Shown here piece after piece: positions 16,401 through 32,649 of a DNA stretch of 64,000 bases. Each line of letters begins with the position of its first letter. The stretch's first letter is position 1. This stretch comes from Bombus terrestris (taxonomy: Eukaryota > Arthropoda > Insecta > Hymenoptera > Apidae). A program made the translations under genes and the position numbers. The DNA lies in assembly GCF_910591885.1 (NCBI RefSeq), contig NC_063275.1, forward strand, positions 10,218,501 through 10,282,500, in the 5' to 3' direction. The notes under the pieces are model-generated. The model was given only the letters and a program-made list of their open reading frames with translations. It was not told the DNA's origin and did not search any database.

Positions 16401-17400
16401 TATAACGTTATACGTTATATCGTAACAGTATATAACGTTATAACTTATATCGTAATACTATATAACGCTATACGACATAACGTAATACTATGTAACATGA
16501 TACGATACATCGTAATGCTATATAACGTTATACCATGTATCGTAATAGTATATAACGTTATACGTTATATCGCAATAGTATATAACGTTATACGTTATAT
16601 CGTTATACTATATAACGTTATACGTTATATCGTTATACTATATAACGTTATACGTTATATCGTAACAGTATATAACGTTATAACTTATATCGTAATAGTA
16701 TATAACGTTATACGTTATAACGAATTACTATATAACATGATACGATATATCGCAATAGTATATAACGTTATACGTTATATCGTAACAGTATTCAACGTTA
16801 TACGTTATATCGTAATAGTATATAACATGATACGATATATCGTATTGCTATATAACGTTATACGTTATATCGCAATAGTATATAACGTTATACGTTATAT
16901 CGTAATAGTATATAACATGATACGATATATCCTAATGCTATATAACGTTACACCTTGTATCGTAATAGTGAATAACGTTATACGTAATATGGTAACAGTA
17001 TTTAACGTTATACGTTATATCGTAATAGTATATAACGTTATACGTTATATCGTAATAGTATATAACATGATACGATATATCGTAATGCTATATAACGTTA
17101 TACCATGTATCGTAATAGTGTATAATGTTCTACGTTATATCGCAATAGTATATAACGTTATACGCTATATCGTAACAGTATTTAACGTTATACGATATAA
17201 CGTAATACTATATAACGTTATGTGATATAACGTAATACTATATAACATGATACGATATATCTTAATGCTACATAACCTTATACCTTGAATCGCAATAGTA
17301 TATAACGTTATACGTTATATCGTAATTGTATATAACGTTATACGTTATATCGTAACAGTATTTAACGTTATACGTTATAACGTAATACTATATAACGTTA
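7441..17400 (+). repeat. 10-kb tandem duplication, copy A (9,960 bp)
   Basis: 332 monomers matched in order by 17,401-27,450. The offset is 9,960 up to about 9,400 and 10,050 after that. The left edge is sharp: the monomer at 7,441 equals that at 17,401, while those just before differ. The right edge is also sharp: 17,371-17,400 equals 27,421-27,450 and the following monomers differ. Copy A lacks three monomers at about 9,405-9,420 compared with copy B. Two substitutions were noticed: 11,593 T versus 21,643 C, and 16,132 A versus 26,182 T. Silent differences I did not list may exist. Confidence 0.95.
9391..9420 (+). repeat. Junction monomer of an in-register 90-bp deletion
   Basis: In copy A the TATGATATAA monomer at 9,391 ends in GTTA and is followed directly by the TACGTTATAT monomer ending ATGA at 9,421. 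In copy B the corresponding monomer (19,351) ends in ATGA and three further monomers follow before that point. Exchange between the shared ATACTATATAAC parts of monomers 19,351- and 19,441-equivalents would give exactly this hybrid monomer and a loss of 90 bp. Confidence 0.88.
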
Positions 17401-20400
17401 TACGACATAACGTAATACTATATAACATGATACGATACATCCTAATGCTATATAACGTTTCACCTTGTATCGTAATAGTATATAACGTCATACGTAATAT
17501 CGTAACAGTATTTAACGTTATACGTTATATCGTAATACTATATAACGATTTACGTTCTAACGTAATACTATATAACGTGATACGATATATCGTAAAGCTA
17601 TATAACGTTATACCATGTATCGTAGTAGTATATAACGTTATACGTAATATCGCAATAGTATATAACGTTATACGTTATACCGTAACAGTATATAACGTTA
17701 TACGTTATATCGTAATACCATATAACGTTATACGTTATAACGTAATACTATATAACGTGATGCGATATATCGTAATGCTATATAACGTTATACGTAATAT
17801 CGTAACAGTATTTAACGTTATACGTTATATCGTAATACTATATAACGATTTACGTTCTAACGTAATACTATGTAACGATATACGTTATAACGTAATACTA
17901 TATAACGTGATACGATATATCCTAATGCTATATAACGTTACACCTTGTATCGTAATAGTATATAACGTTATACGTTATATCGTAACAGTATTTAACGTTA
18001 TACGTTATATCGTAATACTATATAACGATTTACGTTCTAACGTAATACTATATAACGATATACGTTATATCGTAATACTATATAACGTGATACGATATAT
18101 CCTAATGCTACATAACGTTATACCTTGAATCATTATAGTATATAACGTTATACTTTATATCGTAATTGTATATAACGTTATACGATATAACGTAATACTA
18201 TATAACATGATGCGACATCTCGTAATGTTATATAACGTTATACGTTGTATAGTAATAGTGTATAACGTTATACGTTATATCGTAACAGTATATACCATGA
18301 TACGATATATCGTAATGCCATATACCGTTATACGTTCTAGCGCAATAGTATATAACGTTATACGATAGAACGTAATACTATATAACATGATGCGATATCT
18401 CGTAATGTTATATAACGTTATACGTTGTATAGTAATAGTGTATAACGTTATACGATATATCGTTATACTATATAACGTTATACGTTATATCGTTATACTA
18501 TATAACGTTATACGTTATATCGTAAAAGTATATAACGTTATAACTGATATCGTAATACTATATAACGCTATACGACATAACGTAATACTATGTAACATGA
18601 TACGATACATCGTAATGCTATATAACGTTATACCATGTATCGTAATAGTATATAACGTTATACGTTATATCGCAATAGTATATAACGTTATACGTTATAT
18701 CGTTATACTCTATAACGTTATACGTTATATCGTTATACTATATAACGTTATACGTTATATCGTTATACTATATAACGTTATACGTTATATCGTTATACTA
18801 TATAACGTTATACGTTATATCGTAATACTATATAACATGATACGATATATCCTAATGCTACATAACGTTATACCTTGAATCGCAATAGTATATAACATGA
18901 TACGATATATCGCAATAGTATATAACGTTATACGCTATATCGTAACAGTATTTAACGTTATACGTTATATCGTAACATTATTTAACGTTATACGTTATAT
19001 CGTAATAGTATATAACATGATACGATATATCGTATTGCTATATAACGTTATAACTTATATCGTAATAATATATAACGTTATACGTTATATCGTAATAGTA
19101 TAAAACGTTATACGTTATATCCTAATACTATATAACGCTATACGACATAACGTAATACTATGAAACATGATACGATATATCGTAACGCTATATAACGTTA
19201 TACCATGTATCGTAATAGTATATAACGTTATACGTTATATCGCAATAGTATATAACGTTATACGTAATATCGTAAGAGTATTTAACGTTATACGTTATAT
19301 CGTAATAGTATATAACGTTATACGATATAACGTAATACTATATAACGTTATATGATATAACGTAATACTATATAACATGATACGATATATCCTAATGCTA
19401 CATAACGTTATACCTTGAATCGCAATAGTATATAACGTTATACGTTATATCGTAATACTATATAACGTTATACGTTATATCGTAATAGTATATAACATGA
19501 TACGATATATCGTATTGCTATATAACGTTATACGTTATATCGCAATAGTATATAACGTTATACGTTATATCGTAATAGTATATAACATGATACGATATAT
19601 CCTAATGCTATATAACGTTACACCTTGTATCGTAATAGTATATAACGTAATACGTAATATCGTAACAGTATTTAACGTTATACGTTATATCGCAATAGTA
19701 TATAACGTTATACGTTATATCGTAACATTATTTAACGTTATACGTTATATCGTAATAGTATATAACATGATACGATATATCGTATTGCTATATAACGTTA
19801 TAACTTATATCGTAATAATATATAACGTTATACGTTATATCGTAATAGTATAAAACGTTATACGTTATATCCTAATACTATATAACGCTATACGACATAA
19901 CGTAATACTATGAAACATGATACGATATATCGTAACGCTATATAACGTTATACCATGTATCGTAATAGTATATAACGTTATACGTTATATCGCAATAGTA
20001 TATAACGTTATACGTTATATCGTTATACTATATAACGTTATACGTTATATCGTTATACCATATAACGTTATACGTTATATCGTAACAGTATATAACGTTA
20101 TACCATGTATCGTAATAGTATATAACGTTATACGTTGTAACGAATTACGATATAACATGATACGATATATCGTAATGCTATATAACGTTATACGTTATAT
20201 CGCAATAGTATATAACGTTATACGATATAAGGTAATACTATATAACATGATACGATACATCCTAATGCTATATAACGTTTCACCTTGTATCGTAATAGTA
20301 TATAACGTTATACGTTATATCATAATAGTATATAACATGATACGATATATCGTAGTGCTATATAACGTTATACCATGTATCGCAATAGTATATAACGTTA

Positions 20401-23400
20401 TACGTTATATCGTAATAGTATATAACGTTATACGTTATATCGTAACAGTATTTAACGTTATACGTTATATCGTAATAGTATATAACATGATACGATATAT
20501 ACTAATGCTATATAACGTTACACCTTGTATCGTAATAGTATATAACGTTATACGTAATATCGTAACAGTATTTAACGTTATACGTTATATCGTAATACTA
20601 TATAACGATTTACGTTCTAACGTAATACTATATAACGTGATACGATATATTGTAAAGCTATATAACGTTATACCATGTATCGTAGTAGTATATAACGTTA
20701 AACGTAATATCGCAATAGTATATAACGTTATACGTAATATCGTAACAGTATTTAACGTTATACGTTATATCGTAATACTATATAACATGATGCGATATCT
20801 CGTAATGTTATATAACGTTATACGTTGTATAGTAATAGTGTATAACGTTATACGTTATATCGTAACAGTATATAACATGATACGATATATCGTAATGCTA
20901 TATACCGTTATACGTTCTAGCGCAATAGTATATAACGTTATACGATATAACGTAATACTATATAACATGATGCGATATCTCGTAATGTTATATAACGTTA
21001 TACGTTGTATAGTAATAGTGTATAACGTTATACGATATATCGTTATACTATATAACGCTATACGTTATATCGTTATACTATATAACGTTATACGTTATAT
21101 CGTAACAGTATATAACGTTATACGATATAACGTATTACTATATAACGAGATATGATATATCGTAATGCTATATAACGTTATAACTTATATCGTAATAATA
21201 TATAACGTTATACGTTATATCGTAATAGTATAAAACGTTATACGTTATATCCTAATGCTATATAACGCTATACGACATAACGTAATACTATGTAACATGA
21301 TACGATACATCGTAATGCTATATAACGTTATATCATGTATCGTAATAGTATACAACGTTATACGTTATATCGCAATAGTATATAACGTTATACGTTATAT
21401 CGTTATACTATATAACGTTATACGTTATATCGTTATACTATATAACGTTATACGTTATATCGTAACAGTATATAACGTTATAACTTATATCGTAATAGTA
21501 TATAACGTTATACGTTATAACGAATTACTATATAACATGATACGATATATCGTAATGCTATATAACGTTTCACCTTGTATCGTAATAGTATATAACGTTA
21601 TACGTTATATCGTAATAGTATATAACATGATACGATATATCGCAGTGCTATATAACGTTATACCATGTATCGCAATAGTATACAACGTTATACGTTATAT
21701 CGCAATAGTATATAACGTTATACGTTATATCGTAACAGTATTTAACGTTATACGTTATATCGTAATAGTATATAACATGATACGATATATCGTATTGCTA
21801 TATAACGTTATACGTTATATCGCAGTAGTATATAACGTTATACGTTATATCGTAATAGTATATAACATGATACGATATATCCTAATGCTATATAACGTTA
21901 CACCTTGTATCGTAATAGTATATAACGTTATACGTTATATCGGAACAGTATTTAACGTTATACGTTATATCGTAATAGTATATAACGTTATACATTATAT
22001 CGTAATAGTATATAACATGATACGATATATCGTAATGCTATATAACGTTATACCATGTATCGTAATAGTGTATAACGTTCTACGTTATATCGCAATAGTA
22101 TATAACGTTATACGTTATATCGTAACAGTATTTAACGTTATACGTTATATCGTAATAGTACATAACATGATACGATATATCGTATTGCTATATAACGTTA
22201 TACGTTATATCGCAATAGTATATAACGTTATATGTTATATCGTAATAGTATATAACATGATAAGATATATCCTAATGCTATATAACGTTACACCTTGTAT
22301 CGTAATAGGATATAACGTTATACGTAATATCGTAACAGTATTTAACGTTATACGTTATATCGTAATAGTATATAACGATATACGTTATAACGTAATACTA
22401 TATAACGTGATACGATATACCGTAATAATATATAACGTGATGCGATATATCGTAATGCTATATAACGTTATACGCAATATCGTAACAGTATTTAACGTTA
22501 TACGTTATATCGTAATACTATATAACGATTTACGTTCTAACGTAATACTATATAACGTGATACGATATATCCTAATGCTATATAACGTTACACCTTGTAT
22601 CGTAATAGTATATAACGTTATACGTTATATCGGAACAGTATTTAACGTTATACGTTATATCGTAATACTATACAACGATTTACGTTCTAACGTAATACTA
22701 TATAACGATATACGTTATAACTTAATACTATATAACGTGATACGATATATCCTAATGCTACATAACGTTATACCTTGAATCGCAATAGTATATAACGTTA
22801 TACGTTATATCGTAATTGTATATAACGTTATACGATATAACGTAATACTATATAACATGATGCGATATCTCGTAATGTTATATAACGTTATACGTTGTGT
22901 AGTAATAGTGTATAACGTTATACGTTATATCGTAACAGTATATAACATGATACGATATATCGTAATGCTATATACCGTTATACGTTCTAGCGCAATAGTA
23001 TATAACGTTATACGATATAACGTAATACTATATAACATGATGCGATATCTCGTAATGTTATATAACGTTATACGTTGTATAGTAATAGTGTATAACGTTT
23101 TACGATATATCGTTATACTATATAACGTTATACGTTATATCGTTACACTATATAACGTTATACGTTATATCGTAACAGTATATAACGTTATAACTTATAT
23201 CGTAATAGTATATAACGTTATACGTTATAACGAATTACTATATAACATGATACGATATTTCGTAATGCTATATAACGTTATACGTTATATCGCAATAGTA
23301 TATAACGTTATACGTTATATCGTTATACTATAAAACGTTATACGTTATATCGTTATACTATATAACGTTATACGTTATATCGTAACAGTATATAACGTTA

Positions 23401-26400
23401 TAACTTATATCGTAATAGTATATCACGTTATACGTTATAACGTAATACTATATAACGTGATACGATATATCGTAAAGCTATATAACGTTATACCATGTAT
23501 CGCAATAGTATATAACGTTATACGTTATATCGCAATAGTATATAACGTTATACGTTATATCGTAACAGTATTTAACGTTATACGTTATATCGTAATAGTA
23601 TATAACATGATACGATATATCGTATTGCTATATAACGTTATACGTTATATCGCAATAGTATATAACGTTATACGTTATATCGTAATAGTATATAACATGA
23701 TATGATATATCCTAATGCTATATAACGTTACACCTTGTATCGTAATAGTATATAACGTCATACGTAATATCGTAACAATATTTAACGTTATACGTTATAT
23801 CGTAATACTATATAACGATTTACGTTCTAACGTAATACTATATAATGTGGTACGATATATCGTAAAGCTATATAACGTTATACCATGTATCGTAGTAGTA
23901 TATAACTTTATACGTAATATCGCAATAGTATATAACGTTATACGTTATACCGTAACAGTATATAACGTTATACGTTATATCGTAATACCATATAACGTTA
24001 TACGTTATAACGTAATACTATATAACGTGATGCGATATATCGTAATGCTATATAACGTTATACGTAATAGCGTAACAGTATTTAACGTTATACGTTATAT
24101 CGTAATACTATATAACGTTATACGTTATATCGTAACAGTATATAACGTTATAACTTATATCGTAATACTATATAACGCTATACGACATAACGTAATACTA
24201 TGTAACATGATACGATACATCGTAATGCTATATAACGTTATACCATGTATCGTAATAGTATATAACGTTATACGTTATATCGCAATAGTATATAACGTTA
24301 TACGTTATATCGTTATACTATATAACGTTATACGTTATATCGTTATACTATATAACGTTATACGTTATATCGTAACAGTATATAACGTTATAACTTATAT
24401 CGTAATAGTATATAACGTTATACGTTATAACGAATTACTATATAACATGATGCGATATCTCGTAATGTTATATAACGTTATACGTTGTATAGTAATAGTG
24501 TATAACGTTATACGTTATATCGTAACAGTATATAACATGATACGATATATCCTAATGCTATATAACGTTACACCTTGTATCGTAATAGTATATAACGTCA
24601 TACGTAATATCGTAACAGTATTTAACGTTATACGTTATATCGTAATACTATATAACGATTTACGTTCTAACGTAATACTATATAATGTGATACGATATAT
24701 CGTAAAGCTATATAACGTTATACCATGTATCGTAGTAGTATATAACGTTATACGTAATATCGCAATAGTATATAACGTTATACGTTATACCGTAACAGTA
24801 TATAACGTTATACGTTATATCGTAATACCATATAACGTTATACGTTATAACGTAATACTATATAACGTGATGCGATATATCGTAATGCTATATAACGTTA
24901 TACGTAATATCGTAACAGTATTTAACGTTATACGTTATATCGTAATACTATATAACGATTTACGTTCTAACGTAATACTATGTAACGATATACGTTATAA
25001 CGTAATACTGTATAACGTGATACGGTATATCCTAATGCTATATAACGTTACACCTTGTATCGTAATAGTATATAACGTTATACGTTATATCGTAACAGTA
25101 TTTAACGTTATACGTTATATCGTAATACTATATAACGATTTACGTTCTAACGTAATACTATATAACGATATACGTTATAACGTAATACTATATAACGTGA
25201 TACGATATATCCTAATGCTACATAACGCTATACCTTGAATCGCAATAGTATATAACGTTATACTTTATATCGTAATTGTATATAACGTTATACGATATAA
25301 CGTAATACTATATAACATGATGCGATATCTCGTAATGTTATATAACGTTATACGTTGTATAGTAATAGTGTATAACGTTATACGTTATATCGTAATAGTA
25401 TATAACATGATACGATATATCCTAATGCTATATAACGTTACACCTTGTACCGTAATAGTGAATAACGTTATACGTAATATGGTAACAGTATTTAACGTTA
25501 TACGTTATATCGTAATAGTATATAACGTTATACGTTATATCGTAATAGTATATAACATGATACGATATATCGTAATGCTATATAACGTTATACCATGTAT
25601 CGTAATAGCGTATAACGTTCTACGTTATATCGCAATAGTATATAACGTTATACGCTATATCGTAACAGTATTTAACGTTATACGATATAACGTAATACTA
25701 TATAACGTTATGTGATATAACGTAATACTATATAACATGATACGATATATCTTAATGCTACATAACGTTATACCTTGAATCGCAATAGTATGTAACGTTA
25801 TACGTTATATCGTAATTGTATATAACGTTATACGTTATATCGTAACAGTATTTAACGTTATACGTTATAACGTAATACTATATAACGTTATACGTTATAT
25901 CGTAATTGTATATAACATGATACGATATATCCTAATGCTATATAACGTTACACCTTATATCGTAATAGTATATAACGTTATACGTAATATCGTAAGAGTA
26001 TTTAACGTTATACGTTATATCGTAATAGTATATAACGCTATACGATATAACGTAATACTATATAACGTTATATGATATAACGTAATACTATATAACATGA
26101 TACGATATATCCTAATGCTACATAACGTTATACCTTGAATCGCAATAGTATATAACGTTATACGTTATATCGTAATAGTATTTAACGTTATACGTTATAT
26201 CGTAATAGTATATAACATGATACGATATATCGTATTGCTATATAACGTTATACGTTATATCGCAATAGTATATAACGTTATACGTTATATCGTAATACTA
26301 TATAACGTTATACGTTATATCGTAATACCATATAACGTTATACGTTATAACGTAATACTATATAACGTGATGCGATATATCGTAATGCTATATAACGTTA

Positions 26401-27450
26401 TACGTAATATCGTAACAGTATTTAACGTTATACGTTATATCGTAATACTATATAACGTTATACGTTATATCGTAACAGTATATAACGTTATAACTTATAT
26501 CGTAATACTATATAACGCTATACGACATAACGTAATACTATGTAACATGATACGATACATCGTAATGCTATATAACGTTATACCATGTATCGTAATAGTA
26601 TATAACGTTATACGTTATATCGCAATAGTATATAACGTTATACGTTATATCGTTATACTATATAACGTTATACGTTATATCGTTATACTATATAACGTTA
26701 TACGTTATATCGTAACAGTATATAACGTTATAACTTATATCGTAATAGTATATAACGTTATACGTTATAACGAATTACTATATAACATGATACGATATAT
26801 CGCAATAGTATATAACGTTATACGTTATATCGTAACAGTATTCAACGTTATACGTTATATCGTAATAGTATATAACATGATACGATATATCGTATTGCTA
26901 TATAACGTTATACGTTATATCGCAATAGTATATAACGTTATACGTTATATCGTAATAGTATATAACATGATACGATATATCCTAATGCTATATAACGTTA
27001 CACCTTGTATCGTAATAGTGAATAACGTTATACGTAATATGGTAACAGTATTTAACGTTATACGTTATATCGTAATAGTATATAACGTTATACGTTATAT
27101 CGTAATAGTATATAACATGATACGATATATCGTAATGCTATATAACGTTATACCATGTATCGTAATAGTGTATAATGTTCTACGTTATATCGCAATAGTA
27201 TATAACGTTATACGCTATATCGTAACAGTATTTAACGTTATACGATATAACGTAATACTATATAACGTTATGTGATATAACGTAATACTATATAACATGA
27301 TACGATATATCTTAATGCTACATAACCTTATACCTTGAATCGCAATAGTATATAACGTTATACGTTATATCGTAATTGTATATAACGTTATACGTTATAT
27401 CGTAACAGTATTTAACGTTATACGTTATAACGTAATACTATATAACGTTA
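17401..27450 (+). repeat. 10-kb tandem duplication, copy B (10,050 bp)
   Basis: 335 monomers, adjacent to and colinear with copy A. It keeps the three monomers (about 19,381-19,470) missing from copy A. The same arrangement of monomers occurs at 5,431-5,550 in the left block, so copy B has the older form. With only a couple of substitutions seen over about 10 kb, this is the youngest large duplication in the window. A false duplication in assembly must be excluded, although the 90-bp difference and the base changes argue against simple copying of one contig. Confidence 0.95.
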
Positions 27451-28389
27451 TACGTTATATCGTAATAGTATATAACATGATACGATATATCCTAATGCTA
27501 TATAACGTTACACCTTATATCGTAATAGTATATAACGTGATAAGTAATATCGTAAGAGTATTTAACGTTATACGTTATATCGTAATAGTATATAACGTTA
27601 TACGTTATAACGAATTACGATATAACATGATACGATATATCGTAATGCTATATAACGTTATACGTTATATCGCAATAGTATATAACGTTATACGATATAA
27701 CGTAATACTATATAACGTAATACGATATATCCTAATGCTATATAACGTTACACCTTGTATCGTAATAGTATATAACGTTATACGTTATATCGTAACAGTA
27801 TTTAACGTTATACGTTATATCGTAATACTATATAACGATTTACGTTCTAACGTAATACTATATAACGATATACGTTATAACTTAATACTATATAACGTGA
27901 TACGATATATCCTAATGCTACATAACGTTATACCTTGAATCGCAATAGTATATAGCGTTATACGTTATATCGTAATTGTATATAACGTTATACGATATAA
28001 CGTAATACTATATAACATGATGCGATATCTCGTAATGTTATATAACGTTATACGTTGTATAGTAATAGTGTATAACGTTATACGTTATATCGTAACAGTA
28101 TATAACATGATACGATATATCGTAATGCTATATACCGTTATACGTTCTAGCGCAATAGTATATAACGTTATACGATATAACGTAATACTATATAACATGA
28201 TGCGATATCTCGTAATGTCATATAACGTTATACGTTGTATAGTAATAGTGTATAACGTTTTACGATATATCGTTATACTATATAACGTTATACGTTATAT
28301 CGTTACACTATATAACGTTATACGTTATATCGTAACAGTATATAACGTTATACGTTATAACGAATTACTATATAACATGATACGATATT
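27451..28389 (+). repeat. Mosaic linker between the 10-kb duplication and the 2,130-bp HOR
   Basis: About 31 monomers that continue the array without change of phase. They combine pieces seen elsewhere. The start resembles the 5,281 region (CACCTTATAT then AAGAGTATTT monomers). The 27,7xx-28,3xx part resembles 12,5xx-13,2xx, with the TGCGATATCT anchor at 28,021 and 28,201. No other content is visible. Confidence 0.7.
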
Positions 28390-30519
28390 TCGTAATGCTA
28401 TATAACGTTATACGTTATATCGCAATAGTATATAACGTTATACGATATAACGTATTACTATATAACGAGATATGATATATCGTAATCCTATATAACGTTA
28501 TAACTTATATCGTAATAATATATAACTTTATACGTTATATCGTAATAGTATAAAACGTTATACGTTATATCCTAATACTATATAACGCTATACGACATAA
28601 CGTAATACTATGTAACATGATACGATATATCGTAATGCTATATAACGTTATACCATGTATCGTAATAGTATATAACGTTATACGTTATATCGCAATAGTA
28701 TATAACGTTATACGTTTTATCGTTATACTATATAACGTTATACGTTATATCGTTATACTATATAACGTTATACGTTATATCGTAACAGTATATAACGTTA
28801 TAACTTATATCGTAATAGTATATAACGTTATACGTTATAACGAATTACTATATAACATGATACGATATATCGTAATGCTATATAACGTTATACGTTATAT
28901 CGCAATAGTATATAACGTTATACGATATAACGTAATACTATATAACATGATACGATACATCCTAATGCTATATAACGTTCCACCTTGTATCGTAATAGTA
29001 TATAACGTCAGACGTAATATCGTAACAGTATTTAACGTTATACGTTATATCGTAATACTATATAACGATTTACGTTCTAACGTAATACTATATAACGTGA
29101 TACGATATATCGTAAAGCTATATAACGTTATACCATGTATCGCAATAGTATATAACGTTATACGTTATATCGCAATAGTATATAACGTTATACGTTATAT
29201 CGTAGCAGTATTTAACGTTATACGTTATATCGTAATAGTATATAACATGATACGATATATCGTATTGCTATATAACGTTATACGTTATATCGCAATAGTA
29301 TATAACGTTATACGTTATATCGTAATAGTATATAACATGATATGATATATCCTAATGCTATATAACGTTACACCTTGTATCGTAATAGTATATAACGTCA
29401 TACGTAATATCGTAACAGTATTTAACGTTATACGTTATATCGTAATACTATATAACGATTTACGTTCTAACGTAATACTATATAATGTGATACAATATAT
29501 CGTAAAGCTATATAACGTTATACCATGTATCGTAGTAGTATATAACGTTATACGTAATATCGCAATAGTATATAACGTTATACGTTATACCGTAACAGTA
29601 TATAACGTTATACGTTATATCGTAATACCATATAACGTTATACGTTATAACGTAATACTATATAACGTGATGCGATATATCGTAATGCTATATAACGTTA
29701 TACGTAATATCGTAACAGTATTTAACGTTATACGTTATATCGTAATACTATATAACGATTTACGTTCTAACGTAATACTATGTAACGATATACGTTATAA
29801 CGTAATACTGTATAACGTGATACGGTATATCCTAATGCTATATAACGTTACACCTTGTATCGTAATAGTATATAACGTTATACGTTATATCGTAACAGTA
29901 TTTAACGTTATACGTTATATCGTAATACTATATAACGATTTACGTTCTAACGTAATACTATATAACGATATACGTTATAACGTAATACTATATAACGTGA
30001 TACGATATATCCTAATGCTACATAACGCTATACCTTGAATCGCAATAGTATATAACGTTATACTTTATATCGTAATTGTATATAACGTTATACGATATAA
30101 CGTAATACTATATAACATGATGCGATATCTCGTAATGTTATATAACGTTATACGTTGTATAGTAATAGTGTATAACGTTATACGTTATATCGTAACAGTA
30201 TATATCATGATACGATATATCGTAATGCTATATACCGTTATACGTTCTAGCGCAATAGTATATAACGTTATACGATATAACGTAATACTATATAACATGA
30301 TGCGATATCTCGTAATGTTATATAACGTTATACGTTGTATAGTAATAGTGTATAACGTTATACGATATATCGTTATACTATATAACGTTATACGTTATAT
30401 CGTTATACTATATAACGTTATACGTTATATCGTAACAGTATATAACGTTATAACTTATATCGTAATACTATATAACGCTATACGACATAACGTAATACTA
30501 TGTAACATGATACGATACA
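28390..30519 (+). repeat. 2,130-bp HOR unit 1
   Basis: First of three tandem 71-monomer units. The left limit is where the match to unit 2 starts (28,389 T versus 30,519 A). Private differences of this unit include TACGTTTTAT at 28,711, the junction GTTC at 28,977-28,980, and TACAATATAT at 29,491. The TACAATATAT variant is also present at 37,051 and 44,941, which links this unit to the later superunit copies. Confidence 0.92.
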
Positions 30520-32649
30520 TCGTAATGCTATATAACGTTATACGTTATATCGCAATAGTATATAACGTTATACGATATAACGTATTACTATATAACGAGA
30601 TATGATATATCGTAATCCTATATAACGTTATAACTTATATCGTAATAATATATAACTTTATACGTTATATCGTAATAGTATAAAACGTTATACGTTATAT
30701 CCTAATACTATATAACGCTATACGACATAACGTAATACTATGTAACATGATACGATATATCGTAATGCTATATAACGTTATACCATGTATCGTAATAGTA
30801 TATAACGTTATACGTTATATCGCAATAGTATATAACGTTATACGTTATATCGTTATACTATATAACGTTATACGTTATATCGTTATACTATATAACGTTA
30901 TACGTTATATCGTAACAGTATATAACGTTATAACTTATATCGTAATAGTATATAACGTTATACGTTATAACGAATTACTATATAACATGATACGATATAT
31001 CGTAATGCTATATAACGTTATACGTTATATCGCAATAGTATATAACGTTATACGATATAACGTAATACTATATAACATGATACGATATATCCTAATGCTA
31101 TATAACGTTTCACCTTGTATCGTAATAGTATATAACGTCAGACGTAATATCGTAACAGTATTTAACGTTATACGTTATATCGTAATACTATATAACGATT
31201 TACGTTCTAACGTAATACTATATAACGTGATACGATATATCGTAAAGCTATATAACGTTATACCATGTATCGCAATAGTATATAACGTTATACGTTATAT
31301 CGCAATAGTATATAACGTTATACGTTATATCGTAGCAGTATTTAACGTTATACGTTATATCGTAATAGTATATAACATGATACGATATATCGTATTGCTA
31401 TATAACGTTATACGTTATATCGCAATAGTATATAACGTTATACGTTATATCGTAATAGTATATAACATGATATGATATATCCTAATGCTATATAACGTTA
31501 CACCTTGTATCGTAATAGTATATAACGTCATACGTAATATCGTAACAGTATTTAACGTTATACGTTATATCGTAATACTATATAACGATTTACGTTCTAA
31601 CGTAATACTATATAATGTGATACGATATATCGTAAAGCTATATAACGTTATACCATGTATCGTAGTAGTATATAACGTTATACGTAATATCGCAATAGTA
31701 TATAACGTTATACGTTATACCGTAACAGTATATAACGTTATACGTTATATCGTAATACCATATAACGTTATACGTTATAACGTAATACTATATAACGTGA
31801 TGCGATATATCGTAATGCTATATAACGTTATACGTAATATCGTAACAGTATTTAACGTTATACGTTATATCGTAATACTATATAACGATTTACGTTCTAA
31901 CGTAATACTATGTAACGATATACGTTATAACGTAATACTGTATAACGTGATACGGTATATCCTAATGCTATATAACGTTACACCTTGTATCGTAATAGTA
32001 TATAACGTTATACGTTATATCGTAACAGTATTTAACGTTATACGTTATATCGTAATACTATATAACGATTTACGTTCTAACGTAATACTATATAACGATA
32101 TACGTTATAACGTAATACTATATAACGTGATACGATATATCCTAATGCTACATAACGCTATACCTTGAATCGCAATAGTATATAACGTTATACTTTATAT
32201 CGTAATTGTATATAACGTTATACGATATAACGTAATACTATATAACATGATGCGATATCTCGTAATGTTATATAACGTTATACGTTGTATAGTAATAGTG
32301 TATAACGTTATACGTTATATCGTAACAGTATATATCATGATACGATATATCGTAATGCTATATACCGTTATACGTTCTAGCGCAATAGTATATAACGTTA
32401 TAGGATATAACGTAATACTATATAACATGATGCGATATCTCGTAATGTTATATAACGTTATACGTTGTATAGTAATAGTGTATAACGTTATACGATATAT
32501 CGTTATACTATATAACGTTATACGTTATATCGTTATACTATATAACGTTATACGTTATATCGTAACAGTATATAACGTTATAACTTATATCGTAATACTA
32601 TATAACGCTATACGACATAACGTAATACTATGTAACATGATACGATACA
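30520..32649 (+). repeat. 2,130-bp HOR unit 2
   Basis: Second tandem unit, same order of monomers as unit 1. Private differences include TACGATATAT instead of TACGATACAT at 31,081, and TAGGATATAA at 32,401. Anchors such as the TGCGATATCT monomers (30,121 and 30,301) recur exactly 2,130 bp later. Confidence 0.92.
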
